Positions 7,751-16,356 are shown, counted from the first letter of the stretch. The stretch: 20,798 nt of DNA from CAYLJJ01 sp964384025 (GCA_964384025.1 CAYLJJ010000101.1:1-20798), one strand, 5' to 3'. The notes: generated by a model not told the origin, from the sequence alone. Numbers and translations are program-made.

Positions 7751-10700
7751 ATGCGCTCCGCCCTTTGTTGTTGTCTGTTCCTGGGCTGCTTTGAGGCCCA
7801 GTCCCCGATCGAAAAAGATGCAGAGATAGCTCCCCTGCTCTCAAGCTGCGATGACCAGATTCAGAACGGTGAGGAGAGTGATCTCGATTGTGGAGGAGCT
7901 TGCTCTCCCTGTGCCCTCGGTCAGGGTTGTCGTGGAGAGGAGGATTGCGCAGAGGGAAGCTGTATAGAGGAGCGCTGCCAAGCTCACAGCTGTCAGGATG
8001 GAGTACAGAATGGGGAGGAGACGGGGCTCGACTGTGGTGGCCCTTGTGGCCCTTGTCCAGAGGGAGATGCTTGTCTTCTGGCCCGAGATTGTCAAAGCAG
8101 CCTCTGCCAAGAGGGGCGCTGTGTCGAGCCAGGCTGCGATGATGGAGTGGCCAATGGAGAGGAGTCTGATACAGATTGTGGTGGCCCCTGTGAGCCCTGT
8201 CCTCCTGGAGCGCTCTGTCGCGGTCGGATAGACTGCCTAGAGCTGATCTGTGAGGCGGGGCATTGTCTGGAGCCCAGCTGTCAGGATGGAGTCCAGAATG
8301 GTGAAGAGAGCGACTTAGACTGTGGTGGGGGTTGCTCGCCTTGCCAGGGTGAGCAGGGTTGCCGACAGGATGAGGACTGCCAAGAGAGCCTCTGTCGCAA
8401 TGAGCGCTGCCTCACTCCTGACTGCAACGATAATCTCTTTAACGGCGATGAGAGCGATATGGATTGTGGGGGGAGTTGTGCCCCATGTCCAGATGGTGCT
8501 CTTTGCCTTCAAGCTTCAGATTGTCTCAGCCAGATCTGCAACGAGCGCTGCTGGGAGCCCAGCTGTAACGATGGAGTTCATAACGGTGAAGAGAGTGATC
8601 TGGACTGTGGTGGTCCCTGCGGCCCCTGTTTGGGAGACGCCGCTTGTTTTGGAGATCTGGACTGCCTCAGCGGTCTCTGCTTTGAGAGGACCTGTAGCCA
8701 CCCCTCCTGTGATGATGCTCTCCTCAACGGAGAAGAGAGTGACATCGATTGCGGTGGTGACTGTCGCCCCTGCCAAACTCAGGCTCGCTGCCACCTCCCT
8801 GAAGATTGCTTTAGTCAGATCTGTTTAGGAGGGCACTGTCAGCCTCCAAACTGTGAGGATGGTCGCCAAAATGGAGAGGAGAGTGATCGAGACTGTGGTG
8901 GCCCCTGCCCAAGCTGTGAAATAGGCGCTCGTTGTCGTCTCGACACAGATTGTTTGAGCGGGAGCTGTGATGGAATCTGTCTGGGAGCGAGCTGTCAGGA
9001 TGGAGTTCAGAATGGAGAAGAGAGTGATCTGGACTGCGGTGGCCTCTGCTCGGGTTGCCTGCCCGGACAGCGCTGCCAAAGCGAGAGAGACTGCCTCAGC
9101 GCGCTCTGTCAAGAGGAACGCTGTGTTGAGGAGAGCTGCCTAGATGGGGTCCAGAATGGGGAGGAGTCGGGCATCGACTGTGGCGGCCCTACGGAGTGTG
9201 GAGCCTGTGGAGTCGGTCTGGGTTGTCGCTTCCATGAGGACTGCCTCAGCGAGGTCTGCCAAGGAGGGCTCTGCCAAGCCCCCAGCTGCCGCGACCGTGT
9301 CCACAACGGGGCAGAGAGCGATCTGGACTGTGGCGGGGACTGCTTAGAACTCTGCCTCCCTGGACAGCGCTGCCAAGATCCGGGGGACTGTAACTCAGGG
9401 CGCTGTGAGGAGGAACGCTGTCAAGAAGCGAGCTGTCTGGATGGGGTCCGCAATGGGGAGGAGACAGATCAAGATTGTGGAGGAGCCTGCCCCGCCTGTG
9501 AAGAGAGCGCAGAGTGTCGTCTCCACGAGGATTGTCGTTCAGGGCTCTGCGCTGAAGGTCGCTGTAGCGCTCCTGGCTGCGAAGATGGGCTGCTTAATGG
9601 AGAGGAGACAGATACAGATTGCGGTGGCTCTTGTGCTCCCTGCCCCGACGGCCTGCGTTGCCAGGGCTCGGAGGATTGCCATTCTAAAATCTGTGAGATG
9701 GGACGTTGCACCTTCCCTGAATGTGATGATGGGGTCCGCAACGGGGAAGAGACAGATCTCGATTGTGGTGGAGGTTGTAGAGCCTGCGGGGATGAGCAGG
9801 GCTGTCTTCGTTCTGAAGACTGCCTGAGTGGGGTTTGCCATCAAACATATTGCCAAGCTTCCGCCTGTGATGATGGGGTCCATAATGGAACGGAGATGAG
9901 CTTGGATTGCGGTGGGGGTTGCCCTCTGGGCTGCGCCCTGGGGAGTCCCTGTGTCCTACACGCCGACTGTGAGAACCTCAACTGTGTGGAGCTGAGTTGC
10001 CAAGCGCCCCGCTGTGATGATGAGCTTCATAATGGTGAAGAGAGTGATCTGGATTGCGGTGGAGGTTGTGAGCCCTGTGAGCTTGACCGACGCTGCCTGC
10101 TCCCCAGTGATTGTCTGACCACGATCTGCCTAGAGGGCCACTGTCGTGCTCCCAGCTGTGAAGATGGGCTCTTAAATGGAGCTGAGACGGATGTAGATTG
10201 TGGCGGAGAGTGTGAGGCAGGTTGCCACGATGGAGAGGTCTGTCAAGTCGCAGAGGATTGCGATTCGGAGATCTGTCTTCAGGGGCGTTGTGTTCGATTT
10301 AAGAGCTGTTTGGAGATCCTCCACGCCTACCCTGACTCCATCAGCAGACGATATTTTATCGATCCTGATGGTGAAGGAGGTGCAGAGGCCTTCTCTGTGA
10401 GCTGCGATATGGAGCGAGATGGAGGAGGCTGGACAGGCATCAGTCGCTGTATCGCTGAGGAGCATTTTCAGCCGCTCCTTGTCGCTGAAGAGAGTGCGCC
10501 TATTGAGACCCTCCGTCTCTGTACCCCCAGCACTCAAGATGCCAACAGCGCTCACAGCTACCACTACAGCTTCAGCTTCCCCGCAGGTTTTCAAGAGTTC
10601 TACTTCTCTGGCTATCTGGCTCGGGCCCGAGCAGCAGACAACGCCAAATCGGAGATCGATCCAGCTCGTTTTCAACAAGGGCTGTGGAGCCTAGGCCATG

Positions 10701-10939
10701 GAGATCAACATGGAGATATCTCCTTTGGTGCAGCAGAGCAGCTGGGTCCGCTCACCAGCTATGCGCGCACCCTCCAAGCTAAGATCGAGTGTGAAGATTG
10801 CCATCTAGATTGGCCAGAGCCAGAGCAAAACTATGATCTAGGAGAGGAGAGCCACCGCTTCCGTATCGGTTGGGGTGAAGAGGGGGGGCAAGCTGCGGGC
10901 TGGTTCCCTTGGTTTGGGGGCAGCATTTTCCTGCGCTGA
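7751..10939 (+). CDS. Surface lipoprotein with 17 tandem eight-Cys repeats and a fibrinogen-like C-terminal module
   Basis: The ATG at 7751 has AAGGAG 6 bases upstream. A short signal ends in the lipobox LFLGC, so Cys13 should be lipidated. Residues 33-852 are 17 consecutive repeats of about 48 residues. Each begins C-x-DG-x-x-NG-E-E-S/T-D-x-DCGG-x-C and ends in an RC-x-x-P motif, with eight cysteines expected to pair into four disulfides. From residue 853 the sequence changes to CLEILHAYPDS, FIDPDGEGG, SCDMERDGGGWT, the hallmark of the N-terminal part of fibrinogen-related domains, and ends GWFPWFGGSIFLR. I infer a long stiff stalk carrying a ligand-binding tip on the outer membrane. It is divergent from the subtilase, whose tail is also Cys-rich. 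The ligand cannot be read from sequence. Confidence 0.93.
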   Translation: MRSALCCCLFLGCFEAQSPIEKDAEIAPLLSSCDDQIQNGEESDLDCGGACSPCALGQGCRGEEDCAEGSCIEERCQAHSCQDGVQNGEETGLDCGGPCGPCPEGDACLLARDCQSSLCQEGRCVEPGCDDGVANGEESDTDCGGPCEPCPPGALCRGRIDCLELICEAGHCLEPSCQDGVQNGEESDLDCGGGCSPCQGEQGCRQDEDCQESLCRNERCLTPDCNDNLFNGDESDMDCGGSCAPCPDGALCLQASDCLSQICNERCWEPSCNDGVHNGEESDLDCGGPCGPCLGDAACFGDLDCLSGLCFERTCSHPSCDDALLNGEESDIDCGGDCRPCQTQARCHLPEDCFSQICLGGHCQPPNCEDGRQNGEESDRDCGGPCPSCEIGARCRLDTDCLSGSCDGICLGASCQDGVQNGEESDLDCGGLCSGCLPGQRCQSERDCLSALCQEERCVEESCLDGVQNGEESGIDCGGPTECGACGVGLGCRFHEDCLSEVCQGGLCQAPSCRDRVHNGAESDLDCGGDCLELCLPGQRCQDPGDCNSGRCEEERCQEASCLDGVRNGEETDQDCGGACPACEESAECRLHEDCRSGLCAEGRCSAPGCEDGLLNGEETDTDCGGSCAPCPDGLRCQGSEDCHSKICEMGRCTFPECDDGVRNGEETDLDCGGGCRACGDEQGCLRSEDCLSGVCHQTYCQASACDDGVHNGTEMSLDCGGGCPLGCALGSPCVLHADCENLNCVELSCQAPRCDDELHNGEESDLDCGGGCEPCELDRRCLLPSDCLTTICLEGHCRAPSCEDGLLNGAETDVDCGGECEAGCHDGEVCQVAEDCDSEICLQGRCVRFKSCLEILHAYPDSISRRYFIDPDGEGGAEAFSVSCDMERDGGGWTGISRCIAEEHFQPLLVAEESAPIETLRLCTPSTQDANSAHSYHYSFSFPAGFQEFYFSGYLARARAADNAKSEIDPARFQQGLWSLGHGDQHGDISFGAAEQLGPLTSYARTLQAKIECEDCHLDWPEPEQNYDLGEESHRFRIGWGEEGGQAAGWFPWFGGSIFLR
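7847..10306 (+). repeat. 17 tandem repeats of about 144 bp coding the eight-Cys module
   Basis: The array begins at the TGC of CDDQIQNGEES and ends before CLEILHAY. Unit lengths are 47 to 50 codons. At the DNA level the core around GATTGTGG or GACTGTGG is strongly kept while the second half of each unit varies. Repeats 10, 11, 15 and 17 carry one or two extra residues around cysteines 3 and 4 (for example GGPTECGACG), and repeats 5 and 8 are one residue short before the last cysteine. Confidence 0.92.
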
Positions 10940-10950
10940 GTAGAGCAGCT

Positions 10951-12408
10951 CTAAAAGAGCTTGGGCAGCTCTCCACCGAGGGCGAGGCTGAAGAGATCGT
11001 AGCCCGCGAGGAAGGTACCTGCATTGACCACAGGCCCCTGCTTTCCCAAGTAATGCTGATCACAGCGGGGGCCGGTATAGGGAGCCTTACAGGGTGAGGT
11101 GGGGCGCTGTTGGTGAAACTCTCCCTCCATCTCAGATAGAGCACGAGGCTCCACGAAGATATGCTGATAGGCTAGATCCAGCTTGATCGCCCCAAAGGAG
11201 AGGGCGATCCCTCCTCCAAGACCAAAGCGGTCAAAGCTCATAAAATCCATATAGCTCAGCTCTTCAGGGACCGCTGCAGTCTCATAGAAGCCCCCAGCCA
11301 GGATCTTAAAGCGACCGGGGAGGGGTGCCCAACTCCCCCCTAGGCGTAGAGACCAAACATCTGACCACTCTCTGGGCAGCTCGATATCATCCAGTTCCAC
11401 CTGAAGGTTCAGCTCTTCTACTCGAGCGGCGGGGGGGGTCTCAACCCGATAAGCGTCCATCACAGACCAGCCCTCCCAGACCAGATTCAACTCCAGATCA
11501 AAATTGGGATCTTCAGAAGCCCCCTGGAAATAGCGCAGGCCCAGATGAGCGCTGGGGGCATAGGATAGATTGAAGCCTGCGGAGTCATCCGGCTCCATCT
11601 CAAAGAGCTTACCCTCTAAGAGTTCTCCCTGCCCCTCGATCTTCATGCTCCCCTCTCCCTCCAGATCGAGGGGAAGGACGCGACCTGCGAGAGCTACCTC
11701 CAGAGAGCTGCTTGGGCGATACCAAGCGCCTAAGCTCAGGCCTGGAGTGAAGCGATCCTGGGTGTTCAGAGTAACCAGAACATCATAGGGGCTCTCGTGG
11801 GGGTGGGCTGCTGTGCTCTGGTTATCGGCATCCACCACCATCTGAAGGCGGTTTTTGGGCATATCCCAATAGTGCAGGTTGAGCCCCAGGCCCAAGTCAT
11901 CTGTGCCCCAGGCGACGGCGAGGCTATAGGAGATGAGCATGATATCTCTAGAGACCAATTGATAACGTTGAGGCCCCTTCTCTGGATAGATGGTTTTACC
12001 AACAGAGAGTGGCCCGTAGAGAGCTAAGGCGAAGACCCACTCCTTTAACCCAAAGTCACTACTCAAGCCGACAAAGCCCCCCGAGGCCAGGAAGAGGGGT
12101 TCCTCATTCTCCACCTCCTCATAATGCATGGGTGGAGGGGGACGGTTGGGCATCTCCAGGGCGGTGTCATAGAGGGGGGCTCGCCGGTACTTCACTTGGT
12201 GGTAGCTGGGGCTCAAGCTAAAGAAGGCACGGCTGCCCTTGAGACGAGAGAGGGCTGCGGGGTTGTGCTCTACGGCGGTTAGATCGACTACCCCAACCAC
12301 TGAGGCATGCCCACGAGCCAGACTTTGGGCGCCTGGGCTGCCCAGCTCAAAGCCTCCGGCCCAGCTCAGATTTGGGCTTAAGAGAAGTAGACAGAGCGTG
12401 GCCCTCAT
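10951..12408 (-). CDS. FadL/OmpP1/TodX-family outer-membrane transport protein
   Basis: The 485-residue product starts with a signal peptide (MRATLCLLLLSPNLSWA, cleavage likely before GGFE). The mature end shows the FadL hatch signature: GGFELGSPGAQSLARG, then a residue run ending HNPAALSRLKG (NPAAL at 49-53). Alternating hydrophobic and polar stretches fit a beta-barrel and the chain ends in Phe, the usual outer-membrane assembly signal. Family members move long-chain fatty acids or other hydrophobic compounds across the outer membrane; the substrate here is unknown. Its ATG overlaps the stop of the upstream lipoprotein gene as ATGA (12405-12408), so the two are probably translated together. 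Its 3' end converges on the repeat lipoprotein with an 11-base gap. Confidence 0.88.
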   Translation of the reverse strand: MRATLCLLLLSPNLSWAGGFELGSPGAQSLARGHASVVGVVDLTAVEHNPAALSRLKGSRAFFSLSPSYHQVKYRRAPLYDTALEMPNRPPPPMHYEEVENEEPLFLASGGFVGLSSDFGLKEWVFALALYGPLSVGKTIYPEKGPQRYQLVSRDIMLISYSLAVAWGTDDLGLGLNLHYWDMPKNRLQMVVDADNQSTAAHPHESPYDVLVTLNTQDRFTPGLSLGAWYRPSSSLEVALAGRVLPLDLEGEGSMKIEGQGELLEGKLFEMEPDDSAGFNLSYAPSAHLGLRYFQGASEDPNFDLELNLVWEGWSVMDAYRVETPPAARVEELNLQVELDDIELPREWSDVWSLRLGGSWAPLPGRFKILAGGFYETAAVPEELSYMDFMSFDRFGLGGGIALSFGAIKLDLAYQHIFVEPRALSEMEGEFHQQRPTSPCKAPYTGPRCDQHYLGKQGPVVNAGTFLAGYDLFSLALGGELPKLF

Positions 12409-13355
12409 TGGGGTGCCTCACAGGTCCCTGTGTAGATGTCGGTGATCTCCTCAGCGGTGAAGATGCCGGAGATCTTGATCCCCTGCTCACCCAGAGGGGG
12501 ATCACAGGGCTCCTCTACGCTGCGGAGGATGTTCCCCATAGGGATCCACGGGGAAGCTCCACACTGACGACAGTAAGCTGAGAGGCTCGCGATGTCATCT
12601 CCACTGGGAGGAGCAAAGTCTAGATTTTCATTCATGGTGCAGGGCGCAGCACCGCCCCCTCGCGCACAGAAGCAGAGTTTATTGGCCTCCTCGCGAGCCA
12701 TACAGGCAGTCAGGCTCCCTCCGATAAGGCGCCCACAGTTTTCATCAAAGTTGAAGCGTGCCTTGACTTGTACGATGGGGATGGCGTGGGGAACCGCTAA
12801 GTGAGGAGCACAGTTGATCGGCTCCTCTTGGCTGCCTGCAAAGAAGTTGAGGCCCCCGTGCCCCACAGTACGCACGCGGCAATCACCAGAACACTCATCA
12901 GCAGGCTCCAAGCTGATCTCAGCTTCAGTGCCAGGGAGCCCACAGAAAGACTGCACCTCAACACCCTCTTCCAAGAGGATGGAGCTTGGAGTTCGCCAAC
13001 CTGAGAGCGCATTGAGCTGAATCTCACGAGCAGGATAGCGGAGCTGAGAGGGTTCTGCTGTGATCACTTGAAAGAGCACATTGAGGATCTGCGCCTCTAA
13101 GTCACCTTCCCAGAGCGCGTTGAGGGTGCTGGCCAGCGCTGGAGGATCCTCGATCACCATTTGAGTAAAGCGATAGACACGGCCCTCTAGACCTGTCGCG
13201 CCGCCCTCCCCGCTCTCTTGGCTACATTCGCAGATCTCAGAGAGAGTCTCTCCACCAACCCCCGCTTCTAAGGCCCTCAGCTCCGGTGTGGGAGTCTCTC
13301 CCACCCAACATCCCAAAAAAGACAGCGCTGGGATCAGCGCTCCAAACAAACGCAT
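12405..13355 (-). CDS. Cysteine-rich lipoprotein of unknown function, coupled to the FadL-like gene
   Basis: I choose ATG 13353-13355, with AGGGAG about 8 bases upstream; the frame is open further upstream, to 13454, but that part lacks signal features. The 316-residue product has a lipobox LSFLGC with Cys16 as lipid site. It contains 16 cysteines in all, including ECSGDC, LCFC and YCRQC, which suggests a disulfide-stabilised fold in the periplasm or on the outer membrane. I do not recognise a domain. The ATGA overlap with the FadL-like gene points to a joint role, perhaps substrate delivery or barrel assembly, but this is inferred from position only. Confidence 0.85.
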   Translation of the reverse strand: MRLFGALIPALSFLGCWVGETPTPELRALEAGVGGETLSEICECSQESGEGGATGLEGRVYRFTQMVIEDPPALASTLNALWEGDLEAQILNVLFQVITAEPSQLRYPAREIQLNALSGWRTPSSILLEEGVEVQSFCGLPGTEAEISLEPADECSGDCRVRTVGHGGLNFFAGSQEEPINCAPHLAVPHAIPIVQVKARFNFDENCGRLIGGSLTACMAREEANKLCFCARGGGAAPCTMNENLDFAPPSGDDIASLSAYCRQCGASPWIPMGNILRSVEEPCDPPLGEQGIKISGIFTAEEITDIYTGTCEAPQ

Positions 13356-13490
13356 CTCTATTCTCTCCCTGATGATCGGCAAAAAAACGCTCCAAGCCCC
13401 TCTTTTAAAATAGAGCGCCTCAAATCTCCAGCAGCCTTCTTCGCAGAGGACCAAGATTGAGTTACTCTATCCAAAGCTTGAGCCTATGGC

Positions 13491-13510
13491 GATCTCAGCA
13501 CACTGAGATC
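13491..13510. promoter_or_regulatory. Perfect 8-bp inverted repeat, possible operator
   Basis: GATCTCAG (13491-13498) and CTGAGATC (13503-13510) are exact reverse complements separated by CACA. It lies 46 bases before the GTG of the exported protein and in the 201-bp divergent gap, a normal place for a dimeric regulator. A stem in the 5' leader mRNA is the alternative. A weak -10-like GATAAA follows at 13529-13534. Confidence 0.4.
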
Positions 13511-13543
13511 ATCAGGTTGTATATGCTCTGATAAAGCGTTTTT

Positions 13544-13548
13544 GGAGG
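13544..13548 (+). promoter_or_regulatory. Strong ribosome binding site that decides a GTG start
   Basis: GGAGG at 13544-13548 is followed by 8 bases and GTG 13557-13559. An in-frame TTG at 13542 overlaps the ribosome site itself, so it cannot be the start. The GTG places the hydrophobic signal peptide directly at the N-terminus. Confidence 0.7.
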
Positions 13549-13556
13549 GAGATTCC

Positions 13557-14198
13557 GTGAAGTACCTGTTTTTATTCCTTCTCCTTCTACCCTGTTCTGG
13601 GGTGGCTTTGGAGTTGATGGAGATCACCGCTATAGAAGGCTCTGAGTTTACCCTGAGGCTTCAGGTTGAGAGCCCTGGAGAGGTTAGGATCTGGCTTGAG
13701 AAACAGAGTTCAGCTTCACAGCCCGCTTCACAGCCCGCTTCACAGCCCGCTTCACAGCCCGCTTCACAGCCCGCCACTGAGAGTCTCTGGAGGGGGAAAG
13801 TGAGTGCTAAGATGCAGGTTAAGCTGAAGATTTCCTCTACATCAGGGAAGGAACTCAGGGCGGAGGTCTTAGGCTGCGAGCGCTGCGCTACGAGCAAGAT
13901 CTCCCTGGAAAATGGAGATCTAAGATTGGCAGGTCGCCCACAATATCCTCGGCTGGGTCGTGGTTATCTAGTGGTCAAGAACTATGGACCTGGGATGACT
14001 CAGCCCTGCAAATTAATCCTTCAAGTGGGCAATCGTCCCCACCGAAAATACAACATCAAACGCTTAGTCAAGCACCAGGATCAGCTCTTTAGCTTCACCT
14101 TTGAGCGTGATCTTGCAGGGAAATCAGTGCGTACTACACTCAAGTGCCAGGATCTCGCCCCAGCCAACAATCATCGTTACCAAGGAGTGCTTCCATGA
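13557..14198 (+). CDS. Exported protein with ASQP repeats and a CARDB-like C-terminal domain, coupled to the GspE-like ATPase
   Basis: The 213-residue product starts at GTG with a signal peptide (KYLFLFLLLLPCSGVALE). A short beta-rich part (about 20-50) is followed by five perfect ASQP units (residues 53-72), a flexible linker. Residues about 128-213 look like a CARDB/APHP beta-sandwich: GYLVVKNYGPGMTQPCKL near its start and LAPANNHRYQG at its end, matching the usual V-x-N-x-G and D/E-x-NN landmarks. Such domains serve as adhesive or spacer modules in exported proteins. The stop overlaps the ATG of the GspE-family gene as ATGA (14195-14198), so translation is probably coupled. It may be a periplasmic partner or substrate of the secretion motor; neither is demonstrated. 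Confidence 0.82.
   Translation: MKYLFLFLLLLPCSGVALELMEITAIEGSEFTLRLQVESPGEVRIWLEKQSSASQPASQPASQPASQPASQPATESLWRGKVSAKMQVKLKISSTSGKELRAEVLGCERCATSKISLENGDLRLAGRPQYPRLGRGYLVVKNYGPGMTQPCKLILQVGNRPHRKYNIKRLVKHQDQLFSFTFERDLAGKSVRTTLKCQDLAPANNHRYQGVLP
13713..13772 (+). repeat. Five exact 12-bp tandem repeats (ASQP linker)
   Basis: GCTTCACAGCCC is repeated five times without a mismatch from 13713 to 13772. Perfect identity suggests recent expansion by slippage. The unit is in frame, so changes in copy number alter linker length and keep the downstream frame. Confidence 0.93.
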
Positions 14199-16294
14199 AG
14201 AAATCTCTCTGGGAGTTGGCCAACACCGATATTAAAGATTTACGTTTTAGACGAAACCGGGCTGAAAATCAGCAGGCTCTCCAAGTAGAAGAGGTGATGG
14301 AGCGAGCCCGACAGGAGGCCGAGGAGCAGGGGATCTCCATCGAGGCGGTCCTTAAAAGTTGGGGTTATGAGGTTGAAGAAATAGGCTCTGACTCCTCAGC
14401 CCTGCCTCAGGAAGCACAAGAACCACAGGAGACTTTGTTTGAGGTCTTCGATGAGGAGCTGCGTAGGCTCCTCTTCCGCGCCACTTTAGAAGATCGTCGT
14501 TTCCTGAGCCGCCTACGCTTTTTGGGAGAGTTGAACGAAGGTCTCATCGAGCAGATCGTTCAAACTGAGGATCCAGAAGAGATCTGGTCCCTCCTGATTC
14601 AGGCGCGAATCTCCAGCGAACTTCTAGAAGCTTTACTGCGTATTTGTCCCTATGCCCCGCCCTACCGCTCCCGAGGTGAGGAGTTCGCTGAGTTCCTCAT
14701 GGAGAATGAGCTGCTCAGCTTCAGAGAGTTCAAGCAGGCGCGTCAAGAGTCAAAGGAGCAGGGCCTTCCCCTCCTCAAGCCTCTCCGAGAGCGCTTGGAG
14801 GAGGCGGTCTGGTATCAGGGCCTTGGCGAGTTTTCAGGCTTTCCTCACCGAGGGACAGAGGAGGAGCTGATTGCGTGTCCGCTCCCTGAGGAGTTCCCGC
14901 TTGAGTGGATCTATCTTTTCGATCTGTTGCCCCTCAAGTTGGAGGATGGGATCGAGATCGTGGGCAGCTTTGTCCCAACACCTCTCATCTTGGAGCAGCT
15001 GAAGGAGCAACTGGGAGAGAAATTAAGCTTCTCTCTGGCTGGCCCTGAGCGTTTAAAGCAGGCGCTGGCCCTTTGTCGAGCCCAGATCGCTCAGAGTCGG
15101 GCAGAGCTGCCCGATCAGCGCACCGAAGGGCTTAGGCGCATCATCTTGGGGCAGCGCGCAGTCGAGGTGGTGGATGCGCTCTTCACCGAGGCGATCCAGA
15201 ACCGAGCGACAGACATTCACCTGGATCCGATCCAAGACCAACTCCGCATTCGCCTGCGCATTGATGGCCTTTGTCATGAGATCGCGAGGCTCTCTCCCCC
15301 TCTCCAGACTGAGGTGGTCGGTCGCATCAAGGTGCTGGGAGGGATGGATGTCACCGAGCGTCGTCGTCCCCAAGATGGACATATCAACTACACAGGTCGA
15401 GATCTGCGCGTGGGTTCGATCCCTGCGCGCCACGGTGAGAAGGTGAGCATCCGTGTGGCCGACTCTGGTCAGGTCAAGATCAACCTAAGCGCTCTAGGGA
15501 TCTCCAGTGATCTCCTCTGGAGTTTAAGAGATGAGGTCCAACGCCCCTATGGGATGATTCTAGCGACTGGCCCGGTGGGCAGCGGCAAGACCACCACGCT
15601 CTACTCCTGCCTCAATGAGTTTGATCGAACTCGCTCCCATGTGATGACCATTGAGGATCCCGTAGAGATCGATCTTCAGGGTGTCAACCAGATCGAGGTC
15701 GCTCCCAGCATCGGTCTGACCATGACCACAGGTCTCAGGGCGATACTGCGACAAGATCCCGATAAGGTCCTCGTTGGAGAGATCCGAGATGAGGAAACGG
15801 CGCGTATCGCTGTTCGCGCCAGTATGACAGGCTTGATGGTCTTCAGCACCCTCCACGCCAATGACTCAACCGGAGCGGTCACCACCCTACGAAACTTTCA
15901 TATCCCCTCTTTTCTGATCGCCAACTCTCTAAGAGCGGTGATCGCTCAACGCCTGCTGCGCCGCATCTGCCGGGACTGCAAAATCTCTCTGAACCTAGAA
16001 GAGCTAAAGCCTCAGAGCTTAGATCTAGAGGATTGGCCAGAGGGCTTCGCAGCTTGGCAGGGCACAGGCTGCGAGACCTGTTTCTCCACCGGACATCATG
16101 GCCGCACAGGGGCCTTTGAACTCTTCCAAATCGGTCCAGAGATCAGGGATATGATCTTTGAGGAGGCCAGCGTCCGCGCCATCCGGTTGAGAGCCGTTAA
16201 TGAAGGAATGTATACTCTGAAGCAGGATGCTTTAGATAAGATTAAAAAGGGAACAACAAGCATCAATGAATATCATCGCATGCTTAGGTTCTAA
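14195..16294 (+). CDS. GspE/PulE/PilB-family secretion ATPase
   Basis: ATG 14195 has AAGGAG 7 bases upstream and gives 699 residues, longer than the roughly 500-570 usual for GspE or PilB. The extra length is at the N-terminus: a charged helical lead and an acidic region, then an MshEN-like part (about 225-300, LPEEFPLEWIYLFDLLPL). The motor core is complete: Asp box TDIHLDP (339-345), Walker A GPVGSGKT (459-466, Lys465), Walker B around DKVLVGEIRDE (Glu529) and His box STLHAND (551-557). Two CxxC pairs, Cys592/595 and Cys626/629, form the zinc site typical of the family. This hexameric cytoplasmic ATPase drives pseudopilus or pilus assembly, acting on the inner-membrane GspF/PilC protein coded just downstream. 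Whether it belongs to type II secretion or type IV pili cannot be told from this gene. Confidence 0.95.
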   Translation: MKKSLWELANTDIKDLRFRRNRAENQQALQVEEVMERARQEAEEQGISIEAVLKSWGYEVEEIGSDSSALPQEAQEPQETLFEVFDEELRRLLFRATLEDRRFLSRLRFLGELNEGLIEQIVQTEDPEEIWSLLIQARISSELLEALLRICPYAPPYRSRGEEFAEFLMENELLSFREFKQARQESKEQGLPLLKPLRERLEEAVWYQGLGEFSGFPHRGTEEELIACPLPEEFPLEWIYLFDLLPLKLEDGIEIVGSFVPTPLILEQLKEQLGEKLSFSLAGPERLKQALALCRAQIAQSRAELPDQRTEGLRRIILGQRAVEVVDALFTEAIQNRATDIHLDPIQDQLRIRLRIDGLCHEIARLSPPLQTEVVGRIKVLGGMDVTERRRPQDGHINYTGRDLRVGSIPARHGEKVSIRVADSGQVKINLSALGISSDLLWSLRDEVQRPYGMILATGPVGSGKTTTLYSCLNEFDRTRSHVMTIEDPVEIDLQGVNQIEVAPSIGLTMTTGLRAILRQDPDKVLVGEIRDEETARIAVRASMTGLMVFSTLHANDSTGAVTTLRNFHIPSFLIANSLRAVIAQRLLRRICRDCKISLNLEELKPQSLDLEDWPEGFAAWQGTGCETCFSTGHHGRTGAFELFQIGPEIRDMIFEEASVRAIRLRAVNEGMYTLKQDALDKIKKGTTSINEYHRMLRF

Positions 16295-16350
16295 ATTCCG
16301 TTAAAAATTTGCATATTGTTGGACGTTTTGATCTTTGTTTTAAAAAAACA

Positions 16351-16356
16351 GGAGGG
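16351..16356 (+). promoter_or_regulatory. Ribosome binding site that decides the GspF-like start
   Basis: GGAGGG at 16351-16356 is 3 bases before ATG 16360 by its last G; the core GGAGG gives a workable spacing. An alternative in-frame start at 16309 has no ribosome site and would add an unusual 17-residue leader, so 16360 is preferred. Confidence 0.6.

Noticed and set aside
7847..10306. A regularly spaced repeat array that could suggest CRISPR
   Set aside because: The period is about 144 bp, the array is one open reading frame, and units vary at codon level; there is no short repeat and spacer alternation.
10947..10961. AGCTCT-AAA-AGAGCT hairpin at the convergent gene ends
   Set aside because: The loop is 3 nt, it overlaps the stop codon of the FadL-like gene, and no T-run follows on either strand, so a terminator call is not justified.
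13356..13454. Longer N-terminus for the Cys-rich lipoprotein starting at 13454
   Set aside because: It would place 33 extra non-signal residues before a clear lipoprotein signal, and the good ribosome site is at the 13355 start.
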